Below are positions 22,990-35,212 of a stretch of 64,000 bases of DNA, piece by piece (the stretch's first letter is position 1; each line of letters begins with the position of its first letter). The DNA is from Isoetes taiwanensis (lineage: Eukaryota; Streptophyta; Lycopodiopsida; Isoetales; Isoetaceae): positions 7,028,323 through 7,092,322 of the forward strand of contig JAJEKV010000060.1 of NCBI GenBank assembly GCA_021234155.1, read 5' to 3'. The position numbers were made by a program, and so were the translations under genes. Under the pieces are notes generated by a model. It made no database searches. It saw only the letters and a program-made list of their open reading frames with translations, and was not told the origin of the DNA.

Positions 22990-24790
22990 GTCTCACGACA
23001 AAAAAAGAGTACATGAAATCTGTAGATCCTTTTCACAAGCAGTATAAAAATCTAGTCAAGCAAAAAAAAAAAGAGAGAGAGATTAGGAACGCAAACACTA
23101 GAAAAGGGTCATGTAAGAAGTGGATAGAGATCCAAGAAGTTTCTGGAAACAGGTCATCTAATAACATAGAAATTGAAGATATAACAAAGAATAATCTTTT
23201 GTCTTTCACAATAGATACATATAACTTGGATTGCACAGGAGACGCTATACACATATTCACAAGAAAAGATGTACAAATGGCCCTATAAAAAATGAAAAAT
23301 GAGCGTACTCCTGAATTCAAGAGGTGTGTCAATTGAGCTTTAAAAATGGGGTGGAGACGACCTTTATAGTATCTTGGTAGATTTATGCTTGAGAGGATAT
23401 TTTCCTAAAGAGTGGTGTCTAAATAGGGTTATACCCGTGCATAAGACAAGTGATACGGATGACAATAAAAATTATAGAACCATTCTAGTGAACAATGCGT
23501 TTTCTAAATTATTTGCATCAATGCTTGAACTCAAGACTACATGCCGGGCAGATGAAGAAAACATAAGATCACCAGGACAAGCAGGTTTTCATGTGAATCA
23601 CTCTATCTTGGGCCACCTACTCACTTTGAAAGTGCTCACATAAGGCGCCAAGGGTGCAGGTAATAAGCGGTTTTTAGCATTTATTGATCTAACTAAAGCT
23701 TTTGATAGAGTGAATCGTACGCACCTTGTTGAAAGACTTGAATTGTTGCAAGTCCCCGTAGAATTGAGAAGCGCAGTTTCTTGTCTTTATAAGGAAGTTC
23801 TGGTTGAGCTTTTTTCCCTTTTTTGGATGTGACCAAATCAAGAATACAACTAGAGTTAAACAGAGTTGGCCATGCTCTCGTACTCTTTTTGGTTTACTTA
23901 TTGATGAGCTTGAATGTTGGATGACGAGGTTAGGTGGCATGGAAGCAAGACTTGGAAAATATTTATTGCAATTGCTAATGTTTGCAGATAATAGTGTTAA
24001 TTTCAAGGGATGCAAGTGGTTGACAGAGACATTTGGACGTGCTTGACTCCTTTTGTTCTTCTAAGCAAATGCAGATAATGTAAATAAATAAAAAATGATT
24101 GTGTTTGGTGGCAAGGATTTGACTGTTTTTACAGTGGACAGTGTTCCTTTGCAAAAGATAACATAATATAAATATGATCTTGGAATTAACATGATAAATA
24201 ATTACAGGTGGACTAGGGCTGCTCAGAAATGTACTTCAGGTGGATTGCGACCCTTCTATGGCATGATCCATCAATGTAGGCTTAATAATTTTGAACATTT
24301 GGAACTTAAGAAGATTGTTTTTTGGGGTTCAAGTGAAACCAATTATTCTGTATGGTAGCCCATATGGGGCTCTGGACAAACCCAAAAATGCTGGAATGAT
24401 ATTGAAAATGTGCAAAAGCGTTTGTGTTGTGCAAAGCCACAAACTCCATTTTGCATGTTGTTAGCTGAGACAGGCTTGTTACCCTTAGAGGTTGAAGCGC
24501 TATGCAGAACAATAACTTTTGTTAACAGGGTTCTTACGATGGAAGAGAATAGATTTCCTCGCCTAGCTCTTGAGCAATCTAAGGACAAGGTTTGGTATTG
24601 TGAAGTGAACAAATGATGTGCTGAGTGGTCTGGACATGGTGTATGGTCAATGTCACTTAAGTACAATGAAGTTTATATGGAGATGAAAGCGTGTGCTGAA
24701 GGAAATGTGAAGGCTTGAACCAGACAGAGATGTTAAAAAAAAGGTTCTATCGTGGTGACATAAATCATTTGGATACATATATGAAGAACA
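22990..24790 (+). mobile_element. LINE copy C, decayed reverse transcriptase fragment
   Basis: Translated pieces give LINE RT blocks in order: VDLCLRGYFPKEWCLNRVI and NKNYRTILVNNAFSKLFASM (23370-23550), RFLAFIDLTKAFDRVNRTHL (23665-23730), CSRTLFGLLIDELECW (23875-23925), and FADN in place of the YADD box near 23980. Later pieces, such as NDIENVQKRLCCAKPQT, resemble the post-RT region. Frameshifts and stops are frequent, and no endonuclease or 3' tail is found, so the copy is truncated at both ends. The LFGLxIDELE block is shared with the other two LINEs here, so they may be distant relatives. Confidence 0.75.
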
Positions 24791-24883
24791 TGGTTACTTG
24801 CTCTGCATGCTTGTCTTTGTTTCAGTGCTCAAATCTGCACTTTTCCGGGCTGTGTGCTAGGGTTTTTGTGGCAGCCCTTCTTC

Positions 24884-25090
24884 TTCCTTCTTTGAGAAGT
24901 ATAGCCCTCGCCTGATGCCGTTGTTGGCCTTGGCCACGCGGTGTTGAAAGGTGTGCGTTGTACTCTTATTGAAGGTTACGAGAATGTTTTACTAATTCAT
25001 ACCCTAGTTCTTGATGGTGTTGTTGATGAAAATCCGACACCAATATAAGGATTGGCGTATGTTTTAGTAAGTATTCGATTGGTCTCGCCT
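24884..25090 (+). repeat. Dispersed repeat, copy 1 (second copy at 57143-57350)
   Basis: About 200 bases starting TTCTTTGAGAAGTATAGCC and ending near TATTCGATTGGTCT match 57143-57350 with only scattered differences. Neither copy is coding. The other copy lies 390 bases upstream of the kinase-like gene. Confidence 0.8.
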
Positions 25091-25460
25091 CTGGCTTGCG
25101 AAATTTTGATCGGTCATATCTCTCACGTCCGGTGTCGAGTTTTCATGTGCTTGGGCTTGTTGGAAAGCTGGTTCAGAGATCTTTCCAACGGTGTATGGTA
25201 CCTGCATGCTTGGCTTTGTTTCTGTGCTCAAATTGGCACTTTTCCGGGCTGTGTGCTAGGGTTTCTGTGGCAACCGGTAGACATTTCGATGGACTGTATC
25301 TCTCACATACGGTGTCAGATTTTTATGTGCTTGGGCTTGTTGGAAAGCTGGTTCAGAGAGCTTTCCAACGGTGTATGATACCTGCATGCTTGTCTTTATT
25401 TCTGTGCTCAAATCTGCACTTTTCTAGGCTGTGTGCTAGGGTTTTTGTGGCAGCCGGTAC
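25085..25460 (+). repeat. Tandem 180-bp repeat, two copies
   Basis: Two units with a period of 180 bases (for example ATGTGCTTGGGCTTGTTGG at 25145 and 25325, CTTTGTTTCTGTGCTC-like motifs at 25214 and 25394). A partial third copy lies at 24800-24880. Motifs such as GGAAAGCT followed by a CTTTC block also occur in the repeats at 30840-31150 and 44147-44900, so all belong to one satellite-like family. Confidence 0.7.
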
Positions 25461-25723
25461 ACACCAGATATCCAGGAGTCTATTAGCCACTTTCCTTTTT
25501 TTGCCCCCTTTCAGCCCCTTTGCTCCCAACGCTAATCTAAGCAATGTTGAGCTAGGCTCCAACATTTACCTGACATTGCCATAGCCCAACCAACTGCCTC
25601 TTGGCCTTGCCTAGCCGTGCCCCCGCTTACCACCGCCACCTAGTTAGCTCTCTCTCGATAAGCCCCCCGCCATAGCCTACCTAAAACCCTATTTGACCCG
25701 TCATACCCAAGTCATACCCCAAG

Positions 25724-27021
25724 TCATGGCCACAGACCTGCAGGTCCGCAGTGTGGACCCACACTTGGTTGGTGAGCTACCTCAGACCACACCAACACAT
25801 CCTGGGAAGGCCCAAACATGCCAACCACCGGCTGACCCCACGCAGGTGAGGCCCTCCGGGAAGACCATGAAGCGGGGCCACCAAGGAAGAGGCCTCGAGC
25901 GGAGGGAGAGGCGCCTTCCATGAAGAGGGAGGTCCGGTGACAAGGCCAATCGACCCGACAAAGGGGCCACAGTGCAATCCGGGCCCGAACCTTGGAGCCG
26001 CATCCGTGCGAGGGTTGAGGCCAATAGTGCACGCCTTCGCGTGCCTCCCGACAGAGGTGGAGAACATAACATCTCGGATGTTGCGCAGCAGCTTGGTGCC
26101 GAAAAACGATGAATCATAGAATTGGAGGATCGCATTTACGACAAAGTGCATGATAGCATCCACTTGCTACAATTTGACAGACAACAATACCGTAGCAGGA
26201 GCTTGCAGATATGAGGGGGGCGTAGACACCGCGGTTGGCGCTATGGAAGCCGGGACGCAGATGTGAACCGGTAGAGCGTGAGACACCGTAACCTCGCTCT
26301 GGATCCAAAGCGAGGTTGAGGAGGCTAAGGCCACGCGTACGAGCACAGCCGCCCTCCCCGCTAAAGGCCGCGGAGGAGGCCACCGTGGAGACAAGTGAGT
26401 CCAGCCGCTTTGGAAGCTAGCCGCGTAATCAATCGAAGCCGGAGTAAGGATTTAGCACGAGATCGGAGCTATAGGAACTTCGGTGATCGTTGCCCGGCAA
26501 AGGCAAGGGCCTCGGTGCCGAGGCACATGAGCAACTCGCCATTGCACGCGGGGAGATGGCAAGACATGACAACGCCCGGCAAAGAGCCGAGCTCCGGACT
26601 CAGGAGAACGAAACCACGGCAAAGAACACACCAACCCCCGCGAACCCACCAACCTACAGGCGTCAACACGCAACACCTCGGCCGCGGACACATCGGATTT
26701 CGCCGGGCCGCCACCACCCAGCGCCGGCCCACAGTCTATGCCTCACCCACCTCAACCAACACCTGGTGCGGCCCCGCCAACTCCAGAACGAGACGCAGGA
26801 GCCGCAATGTGGTAGTCACGAGGCCCGGCCGGAGGAGTCGGGAGAACATCTCACTTCCCAACTCCGCATTACCTGAATCTTGGACGGATGATGTTCCCAA
26901 AGACTTTGACCATTGGAAAGGCGAGTCGTCATGGAATTGGCGCCATCGCCCCGGGTGGTCATCTTCACAGTTGAGAGCGTGCCAGAGCGGGTGGCCATCC
27001 TACGTGAGGGATGGAAGTTGA
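25724..27021 (+). pseudogene. LINE A ORF1-like region
   Basis: Open pieces in different frames are rich in R, P and T (for example LGRGHIGFRRAATTQRRP). No zinc knuckle is seen. The position before the endonuclease and the shared downstream order with LINE B suggest ORF1, whose product binds the element RNA. The best conserved counterpart is 46018-46596. Confidence 0.5.
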
Positions 27022-27289
27022 AGGGGACGGCTCTGTACATTGACCGGGACTTGACCCCAGCACAGCAAGAGACCCGAAGGTGTGAGCTGGCCAAAGTCAG
27101 GGACTGCCGCAGACATGGAGGGACAGCGGGGCTGGTCCGGAAAGGATCGCGAATTGAGCAGCCAAACAGGATGCAGGCACTCCGGCCCCTCGAGTCCCCT
27201 CGAGGGGCCCCCCGCCGGCCTGCATCCACATCTTTCCACTCCCCACAGGACCACCACTACCACCGGACCTGAAGTGGCGATGCATGCCA

Positions 27290-30200
27290 CTAAATAGGGA
27301 TCGTGCCTCAGCGTGGTATCCTGGAATTGCCGTGGCTTTCCATGGCAGAAAGGGGGACAGTCTCAATTCCGTCGCCATGGACATGGACCTTATCTTCCTC
27401 ATGGAAACATGGGAACATCTTGGTCCCGCGAGCTACGATTTGCCCGAGATACCGGCGCTACTCGGTCTTCAATGAGTGCACCGAAACGAGGACACGGAGG
27501 AATTGCGTGTTACTACCCGAGGCGGCCTTTGGCCCAATCGGTCTCCCCGCAGTAAGACAGAGGCACAACATACACGTGGGTAGTGCAGTGCGGAAACGGC
27601 GATGGCCACTCTCTTTGTGGCGGCTTGCTACTTCCCACATCTTGAGCAACTTTTACCACACGCGCTTGGATGTGGGCGGCAGGAGCCCTATGTCGATCTA
27701 TATGATGACATCTGGCCCGTCTGAACAATTGGGCAAGGTCATGTTGCTTGGAGATTTCAATACGCCCACGAGGGGACAGAGCAGATCCCAAAATTCGCAC
27801 CTCTAGCTGAGGATGTGTTGCAAATGGACCCCGCAGAGATGGTTTGGCCAAGGGCGGATGACAGCCGGTGACCGGGTATGGCCGGGCACCGCTTGTTGGC
27901 GGGCGAGATCTTTGACCTGGTCATTTGCAATGGTCGCACATTGGCGATCATCCGGCCTTCACTTGTAGACGGGAGAACCGGGAGGCGGCACCCGGTGTGG
28001 TGGACTATGTGCTAGCGCATGAGTAATGCCTACACTTGATCACTACGCTTCGTCGGGGCAGTGGCCGGATGAGGAAGTAGACTCACCATCACCGTTCTTG
28101 CGGATAGATTGGTAGGCCAACCGAAGCACCCATTGCCCCAACACCCCATGTACCACGGTTGCGTCCCGACTATGATCATGCGGCGGTCTATGCGAGGGTG
28201 CTTGAGCATGAGCTGCCGAGAGTTCCGCAGCTCCTCACTTCAACAGCCAGGCGGCCCCGGTGAACCGGCTCCTTCGAGGATAGGGGATGATGCTTTGGGA
28301 GAGGCCGCTCTCGACGATCCACGGGGCTGCAACCACCTTCCCCGCAATCACCGGTTCGATGACTAATGTCGGGAGGCTGAAATGATGGCTCCGGGCCAAG
28401 TGCTGGACCCCACCATTCGCCGTAGTCCGTCAATACCGCTCCTTCCTCAAGACCAAGAAAGCCGAGAACGGATGTTTGGTCTACTAGACCCCACCCTAGG
28501 GCCTTCCTCGGAGAAAGGTCTTGAGTAAGCCCTGTTCCCCACGGAAATATTACCCCGAACAATGGGTGAGATACTTGCGGCAGGTTGTATGACCCAATGG
28601 GAAGCCGGGCACCGGTACCTCTCCATGACAGGCCTAGCAATCGGTCATTCTTGAAGGGGATGTCATAATGGGCCCTGCAACGCCTAACTTAACGGAAAGG
28701 CGTGCATTTGGATGGTATGCGTGCAGAGCTTCTCAAGTGGGCCGGGCCCCCAATGGTGCCGGTTCTCACAAAGCCTCTTCAACATGGCATTGCAAGAAGG
28801 CTTCCCCGACTTGGACTACCGGTGGAGTTGTGCCCATATACAAAGCGGGGGACCCCCACGCCCAACCAACTATCGTTACCATTATGGTGGGTTCTGTCTT
28901 TGCCAAGTTGCTTGCGGGATTCTTGAGCGATGGCCGACACTTTGGGTAGAGGATGGAGAAGTCACGGGCTCTCACCGCAGGCTGAGCTTCCGCCCGGCAT
29001 TCTACTATTGACCATATCTTCACTCTGCGAACACTCATAGAGGATAGCGGAATCAACGCCGAGAATCATCTTTTGTTGCTTTGTGGATTTCGCAAAGGCT
29101 TTTGACCACGGTGCCTCTGATAAGTTGTGGGGCGATTGGAGACGACTAGGGACCCCGTCGACTTGCGAGAATGCTATATACGGACTATCTGAGGCTTGCT
29201 CCTGGTGCGTCTCCTGCTTGTCGGGGAGCCGTTGTTAGTAGCATTGGGGTGCGCCCGAGGGGCTGCCCTCTATCCCCGAACGCTCTTCGGGCTTGTACAT
29301 TGACCAGCTAGAAGAATGGCTAGGCCGAGCACCTGGGAGGCGATTGATGCACCACATAATCCGGCAACTCATATATGCTGATGATGTTGACCTGCTCGCA
29401 TATACCCCGGAGGACATGCAACGCCACCCGGATGCTTTAGACACTTTACGCCAATTCAACGACATGAGAGTTAACTTGGCCAAGACAAGGGTGTCTTTAC
29501 CGGTCCCATCATCCCGCACCCACGCCTTCCCTCATTCACTTACCGGTAAGGTGTAGTGGAGGTGGCTCGATCTTATAAGTATTTGGGCATTCAGTTTTCT
29601 ACTACCACACACCGGGATGCATCCATCGGAGTTTCGGTCCTTTGCGGTTGGAAAGCCACAGATGCAATGCAAAACAACATCCACAAGGCGGAGTCAGATG
29701 CATGGGGTCACCGTGCACATTTATTGAGGGCCTTGGTTGAACCGGTCCTCCTCTATGGGGCGGTGTAGGGGCGATATCCCTCACCACTTGGAACGATCTA
29801 GAGCGTGTACAGAAGGCCTTCTTGGCCCTGCACCGGGAGTGAAATCCGCGGTTCCATATCGGATCTTGCTCGGGAGATGGCTTCCTTCCATTACAGAGGG
29901 GCTTCCTTCCCTTATTTACTTCCGAGAAGGTGGTGGCTATGGATGAAGCGTCCCAACCTTTTTGGCGACGATGGGCGCGGCGACTCAAAGCTTCTTGGAA
30001 AAAGGTGGTGGCTATGGATGAAGCACCGCTGCCCAACCTTGCTTTGAAGCGGTGCGGATGCTTGCTTCATGGCCAAGCTTTAGAGGATCGAGTCCCCATC
30101 ACGTGTCAAGGTGGCAAATTATGACATCGAGGTTAATCCCATGCTCAGGATGAAAGTCTGCGCCCTCTACCCATGGGCTTCCATTCGGTGTACACCACCT

Positions 30201-30400
30201 CCCGGCATTCGATCAAGCTCGGTATGCTGAAAGTCGGTTAGGTTGTGCCCCATCGGTTGCCTTGCATGAGCTCTTGAGCCGCGGCCTCGTAGGCTTGTTG
30301 GGATCGTTACCTCAGGAGGTAATGGATACGTGGGACTCGGTTATGCCCCCGTCCGGACATTAACCTCAGCTGTACTTGTGATTATGTATATAACTGTGCA
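27290..30400 (+). pseudogene. LINE A ORF2: endonuclease and reverse transcriptase
   Basis: The endonuclease begins with VSWNCRGFPWQKGG and DLIFLMETWE (27313-27415), then has VMLLGDFNTPT (27740-27770). RT pieces follow: NQLSLPLWWVLSLPSC around the first box (28840-28920), the FVDFAKAFD block near 29080-29110, LYIDQLEEWLGRAP (29294), LIYADDVDLLAYTPEDMQRH (29365-29425) and YKYLGIQFSTTTHRDAS (29575-29625). The protein would nick target DNA and copy the element from the nick. It has many frameshifts and short indels. Confidence 0.8.
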
Positions 30401-30430
30401 GTATGTCAGCATCCTTATTGCTACTAAGGT

Positions 30431-30466
30431 TTTTCCCCCGAAAACCCTTCGGGGCGGGGGTTTTTT
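30431..30466 (+). other. LINE A 3' UTR hairpin
   Basis: CCCCCG pairs with CGGGGG, and inside it CCC pairs with GGG around a TTCG-type loop. The stem is flanked by T runs on both sides. The same structure is at 50622-50658 in LINE B, at the same distance from the tail. Confidence 0.8.
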
Positions 30467-30540
30467 AATCCTGGTAGTAATACGCCTGCTGCTCTCTCTT
30501 TGTACTTGGGTCCCATAGGCCAGTTGGTCTCCGTGGACGA

Positions 30541-30569
30541 TAAAATCATATTCTATTCTATTCTATTCT
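30541..30569 (+). repeat. LINE A tandem-repeat 3' tail
   Basis: After GGACGATAAAAT comes a short run of TATTC units in place of a poly(A) tail. RTE- and CR1-like LINE clades often end this way. Confidence 0.8.
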
Positions 30570-30839
30570 TTATCACATCAGCAAAAAGAATCACATATTA
30601 ATATCCCAATTGCGGTTATCATCACACCAACTACACATTGAAACGGGTAGATGGAATGGTACAACAGAAAAACATGTTTTTTGGAAATGATTAGCTTACG
30701 AGAATATCAGAGCTAAATATGATATACAGGGCTAGACTCTGTGAGAGCTATTAGAAATGCCTGCGCATAAACTGAGTGCTTATCTTAGGGATGTTTGGAT
30801 GGAGTGCACAAACATTATAGACTTATTTAACCTCTAGAG

Positions 30840-31156
30840 GTTTTCTTTTCAAGTTCTTTCAAAAGCCGGTCACACGTTTTCAATCATAACTGGAGATCTG
30901 GAAGTCCGTTTCAGTCGAAATCTGTTGCGTTGGAAAGCCATCTCAGAGTTCTTTCTATCGGTATGTGATTTGCATATGTTTCACTGATTATTTTACATCA
31001 GAAACACAGATTTTCGGGCTGCAAATTTGGGGTCCCAAAAACCCGGATACTCCCGTGCTGCCGGGGCACTTTTGATCATATCGCCAGATCAAGAACTCCG
31101 CCCACCCTGCTGGCGGTATGCGTGTTGGATAGTTATCTCAGAAGTCTTCTTATTGC
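30840..31156 (+). repeat. Satellite-like repeat, left of Gypsy 2
   Basis: Degenerate units share GGAAAGCCATCTCAGA-like and TTTCGGGCTGCAAATT-like motifs with 44147-44900. Gypsy 2 seems to have split a single array. The 270 bases before it (30570-30840) hold nothing I recognise. Confidence 0.55.
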
Positions 31157-32595
31157 TAGGAGTGTTCAATTTGTATATGTTTTCACATGTTTTCATTAAT
31201 GAGGGCACACTTTTCCATGTTGGCATATTTTGCCACCTAAAACCCCGGCAAGTGGGGCCTTTCCACATTATCCCACATGCCAAATTGGGTAATCAAACCC
31301 TGGAAAACTAAACCCATGTCTATTTTTCTAGGAAAACCCTATGTTGATTTTTTTTCGCCTGTGGGTTTTATGGTGTTTCCATTTTGCAAAACACAGATTT
31401 AAAACCTGCCTCCACCACTTTGTGGTTCATATTACATTTTTGTTCATATCTCTTTCTCCACAGACTTGTTTCTCATGAAATGGTTAACTTTGGGAAGCCA
31501 CTCAAAGATCTTTCAAAGTATTTGGTCAATTTAATAAAGTTAAACAGAATTCTAGTCATAGAATCAGTAGGTTTAGACTATTAAATTGCCCATAGTAGTT
31601 ATCTAGATCTTAGATCTCGGACACTAACTAAAGAACCTAACTCTATGATTGGATCTAGTTCTTTAGTTCTTACGTGATATATTTGGATGATGTATTTCAT
31701 GAACTCCTTGTATTGGGAAGGGGTAGAGGCCCTAAAGCATGTAGTTGATGCTCCTAGAGTAGCCTCTCTAGCACACTTGTAGATTCGACTGTGTACAAGA
31801 GCCACAGGGTTGTGGGTGAAGGGGCGGGCTGGCTAAAAGGAGGTTCATGTCGACTCTTGAGCGATCCCCGGTGTGTGTGTAAAGCCTACCGGGATCATTG
31901 TGACTAGGTCTAATGGCTTACCACCGAGTGCGCGGGTAAGGCATGGGCTCGACACCCGTGAAGTGGTGTACACTTTCCGATGGGTTCGGTCGAATCACGG
32001 GCGGTGGCCCTCTAGTCACCTTGAGTTAGCATGTAGATCTCCCGGAGGAGTGATCCCTACCGCCCCATCGGGCTGGGAGGATGAGACCGAGGAATAGCCC
32101 CTTCGGCTATGCATCCGGCGGGCTGATCGAGGTCCCAACACTTTTCAGCCTACTCTTGCAAAGTGTGCACGGGGAGGGGCGGATGGAGTGGACAACCCTA
32201 TGCCATGTTCTTATGCCCGGCCAAATCCATTGCCATGAATTACATGCGCAGCGAACTCACGGAGACCCAAGCCCGTCGGTCATCCTTTGAGTCACGAGCC
32301 TTGGGTAGGATCCCTATGTGATGTCTTGATCTTTGTCTATCTGAGATATGGGGACCATCCTTGAGATAGTCCGCAGGATGTTGATGTATGTGCTCTTGAC
32401 ATGTATGTTTCGCTTCCGCGGCTAGGTAGGCCACGAGGAGGCGGGGGTAGAATGACACCTTCACTCTCCCCACTTTGAGACTTCGTTCACGAGTGCGGTG
32501 ATATGTGTGGAGGGCCACGACCGACATGGAGCTGGTGTGGGGAAGAACTCTGTTTGTATCACGGTGAGTGCACCGTGCTCACAGTAGGGGACGTC
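31157..32595 (+). repeat. Gypsy 2 5' LTR, 5' end missing or mosaic
   Basis: From TTGCTAGGAGTGTTCA it matches 42705-44143 of the 3' LTR. The expected first 120 bases (starting TGTGACGTT) are absent. Two stretches (31160-31230 and 31330-31560) mix LTR motifs with motifs of the flanking satellite. Confidence 0.8.
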
Positions 32596-32600
32596 CGCGG

Positions 32601-32612
32601 TGGTATCGAGCA
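32601..32612 (+). promoter_or_regulatory. Gypsy 2 primer-binding site (tRNA-iMet)
   Basis: TGGTATCGAGC, the tRNA-iMet primer site with one A missing, a few bases after the LTR. Confidence 0.8.
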
Positions 32613-32759
32613 ATGTTCTTGGAGACCAAGAGCAAAGCAGCGACCATGTTCCCGATAGTACTAACTTGATAGGATCCTCAAGCCTCGAAAAGTGGGAAAA
32701 ATTTTTCTCACCTTTGTAGTTATGCTAAGCTAGTAACAATTAAGTGAATTGGAATTTAA

Positions 32760-33110
32760 CAAGATTAAAAAGAACTGAGCCAAAATTTTCCAAGTGAGGT
32801 GGTCTCTCACATTTCGCCTCGTCATAAAACTAACTTTTTGTTTTGAAGCGGCAAAGCTATGAACATCGAGCCAAGAACACCAAAACATGATGAATTTGAG
32901 ATAAATAATGTGGTAAGGCTAATTCTAAGGTAGGAATTAGTTAGAATAGCATGTTTTAATTACCTAAAACCCTAGAAATGTATGAGATCTCACGATTTCG
33001 CTGGTCGCAAAACTAAACATTAGTATTGGAGCGAGCATGAAGTGACCAATAATTAGAAAAAGTCTGAAATAAGTATAAGTTTTAGATAAATTGGTGCCTT
33101 AGCATGTTAA
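32760..33110 (+). repeat. Gypsy 2 leader repeats (also at 34620-34900)
   Basis: A motif reading CTCGTCATAAAAC, preceded by TCTCAC or TCTCCA, recurs near 32815, 32998, 34663 and 34850, with related sequence around each. These are imperfect copies within the untranslated leader and the spacer after the first ORF. No coding content. Confidence 0.6.
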
Positions 33111-33268
33111 GCAGAGCAACTTGAGTTTTGACCTAAAATTCCCCAAGCTATAAATAGATATAGAACCCCCTCATTTTTTTTTTTTAAGTCCAAGCCCTAG
33201 AAATCCGCTCTCCCCAATTTAGAAGCGATCTTTTGGCGCTTTTATCCGGATTGACGATCCAGTAAAAC

Positions 33269-34243
33269 ATGGCCCAACCAAAGCAGACCCGCAAGGAAGC
33301 GTCGCCCGGTGAAACCACCAAATGTATGAGGCGTAGATCATTCGGAAGATGCCGTGGAGAGGCTCGCAAGAGGGGGGTCGTTAAGCCGGACGAAGAGGAA
33401 GACACCTCCGATTTGATCGATGTCTTCAACCAGCAGGTGGAGGAGGGCGAAGGCCACATCACCGAACTCCATGGGCCCGAAGAGGCGAGGGAGGTGTACA
33501 CGAGAAAAGGGCCAGAGCGGGAGATCCAGCCAGCGAGGAACAAGCGGACCATTGAGGCAGCACCCACGGAAATCCTCGGGAGGATGGCGGTGATTGTGTC
33601 GGAGCAATGAGGTAGCGAGACCTTAGAAGGTTCATCGTGAAGTCTGACGCCGTGAAGAGAAGGGGAAGACAAAAAGAGGAAAAGGAAGGAGGAGGAACAA
33701 AGGTAGCGGAAGAAAAGAAGAAAAGGGAAAGGGGGAAGTTAAGTGGCGTAAGGAGAACAAAGGACCGACTGGCCAAGGAAGAGGCCGAACCCCCAACATT
33801 ATTATCAAGGGCGGCAACTGTGAACCCCAAACCCGCCAGACGACTCTTCGTGAAGACTTCAACCCTAACGCAGCGGTGGAAGCTCTTCCAAGCACCCAGC
33901 GACGGCGGGAAGTACTGGCCCGGCACACAACAACCCACAAGACCAAGTCTTGCGAAGCCCCACGAATACCCGGCATGGGATAGAAAAAGCAACCACACCT
34001 GACACGGGAAGTCTCGTCGCCCGGCTGGGTGAAGATTTATGAGAGGAAGATGAGAGAGCACGAGGCCTACATGAAGAAATGGGAGGCCTATAACAAATAT
34101 TATGAAGAAAATTGGGTTAAGTTCGCCGAGGGAGGGCGACCAGCGAAGCGGCAAACCCTAAGGCCGCCACCACCGAAGCCCAAGGTTCCCAAGCACACCC
34201 GGGAAGAAGCGGATAGGAAGGAGGTGGAGAGAGAAGAGCGTTA
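33269..34243 (+). pseudogene. Gypsy 2 upstream ORF with H3-tail-like start
   Basis: The ORF begins MAQPKQTRKEASPGETTK, which lines up loosely with the first residues of the H3 tail (KQT then RK). Acidic DEEEDTSDLIDVFNQQVEEG and a basic KRRGRQKEEKEGGG stretch follow. In another frame (34029-34243) comes KIYERKMREHEAYMKKWEAY and a basic, proline-rich end (RPPPPKPKVPKHTREEADRK). There are at least two frame breaks. It lies between primer site and gag, like the H3-fold ORF of Gypsy 1. I find no histone fold here. Function unknown; charge and NLS-like clusters suggest a nucleic-acid- or chromatin-binding protein. Confidence 0.45.
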
Positions 34244-35212
34244 AGGGAGATTAGACACTTCAGTAGCCTTCGGTCTCCCCTAATCCCCGTGCCCCCCTTC
34301 TCGGTTGGTGCGTGAAGTTATGCGAGCCTATAGAAACGGACTTTAGAGTCCGCGACGGGCGGCTGGGCAATGCAAGGTGAGGCAAAAGATAGTGCAACAT
34401 TTTGAAGATTCAACGGCCTGCACTATCCGCATGGCGGGTAACCTTAATCGCGACAAGACATGAGTCTTGCGACCCGCGTAAGGGAGAATGCTATAGAAAC
34501 TTTGTTGTAAATAATTAAAAATTTTGTAATATAGAGCAATTTTGTGTACCTTGATGACATAAACTTGAGTAATTAGAGCAAATTAATAAGTTTTAGCTTT
34601 TATTTCGGTGAAATAGGACATTTGGGGCCAGAGACATGATGTCTCACGGCTCGGCGCCTCGTCATAAAACAAAAGTTAGGATTGAGCGGCAAAGGCATGA
34701 GACCTCGCCCAAACTTGACCAAAACGACTCCAAATTGACCAAATAAAGGGGTCGATTACGCCTAATTTGGTGAGCCCATCACCCTTACACCATTAGTTTA
34801 CCCAAATTGGACACCTTTAATCGAAATGGGACTGATGTCTCCATTTCAGCCTCGTCATAAAAACAAAAGTTAGGATTGAGGCGAGGCGCAAGCTGTGAGA
34901 CCTCTTACCAATTCTTCACCGGGACTTGTCAAAGTCACCTTCAACCCTCTTGCATAGCATCTTTTAGGTAACCTAGCCTTGTTCAAGCATCTCCTATAGT
35001 CCTCAAACTCCTATTTTGACCTCCCGGATAAGTTAGAATTACCCAATCCTAGGAAATTTCCAAGTCATCCAAAATTAGGGTTTCCCCTTTTCTATAAATA
35101 GACCCGTCACTTCTCACATAGCACCCTACAAATCTGCTCCTGCCCTTCTAGCCGATTTCCTAACTCCACGAGCTCTTGCAACCATTTGTTACCTTCTTAC
35201 GCAATTAATCAA

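Larger units (their letters stand above)
25690..30569 (+). mobile_element. LINE copy A (APE-type non-LTR retrotransposon), decayed
   Basis: The order is ORF1-like sequence, APE endonuclease, reverse transcriptase and a C-terminal region, followed by a 3' UTR with a strong hairpin (30431-30466) and a tail of ATTCT repeats (30545-30569). It is colinear with LINE copy B at 44940-50767, so they are one family. Both frames are broken many times. The left border is uncertain. Confidence 0.85.

Noticed and set aside
30431-30466. Rho-independent bacterial terminator
   Set aside because: The hairpin and T run look like one, but the setting is a plant LINE 3' UTR with a repeat tail. It is better explained as a LINE 3' structure.
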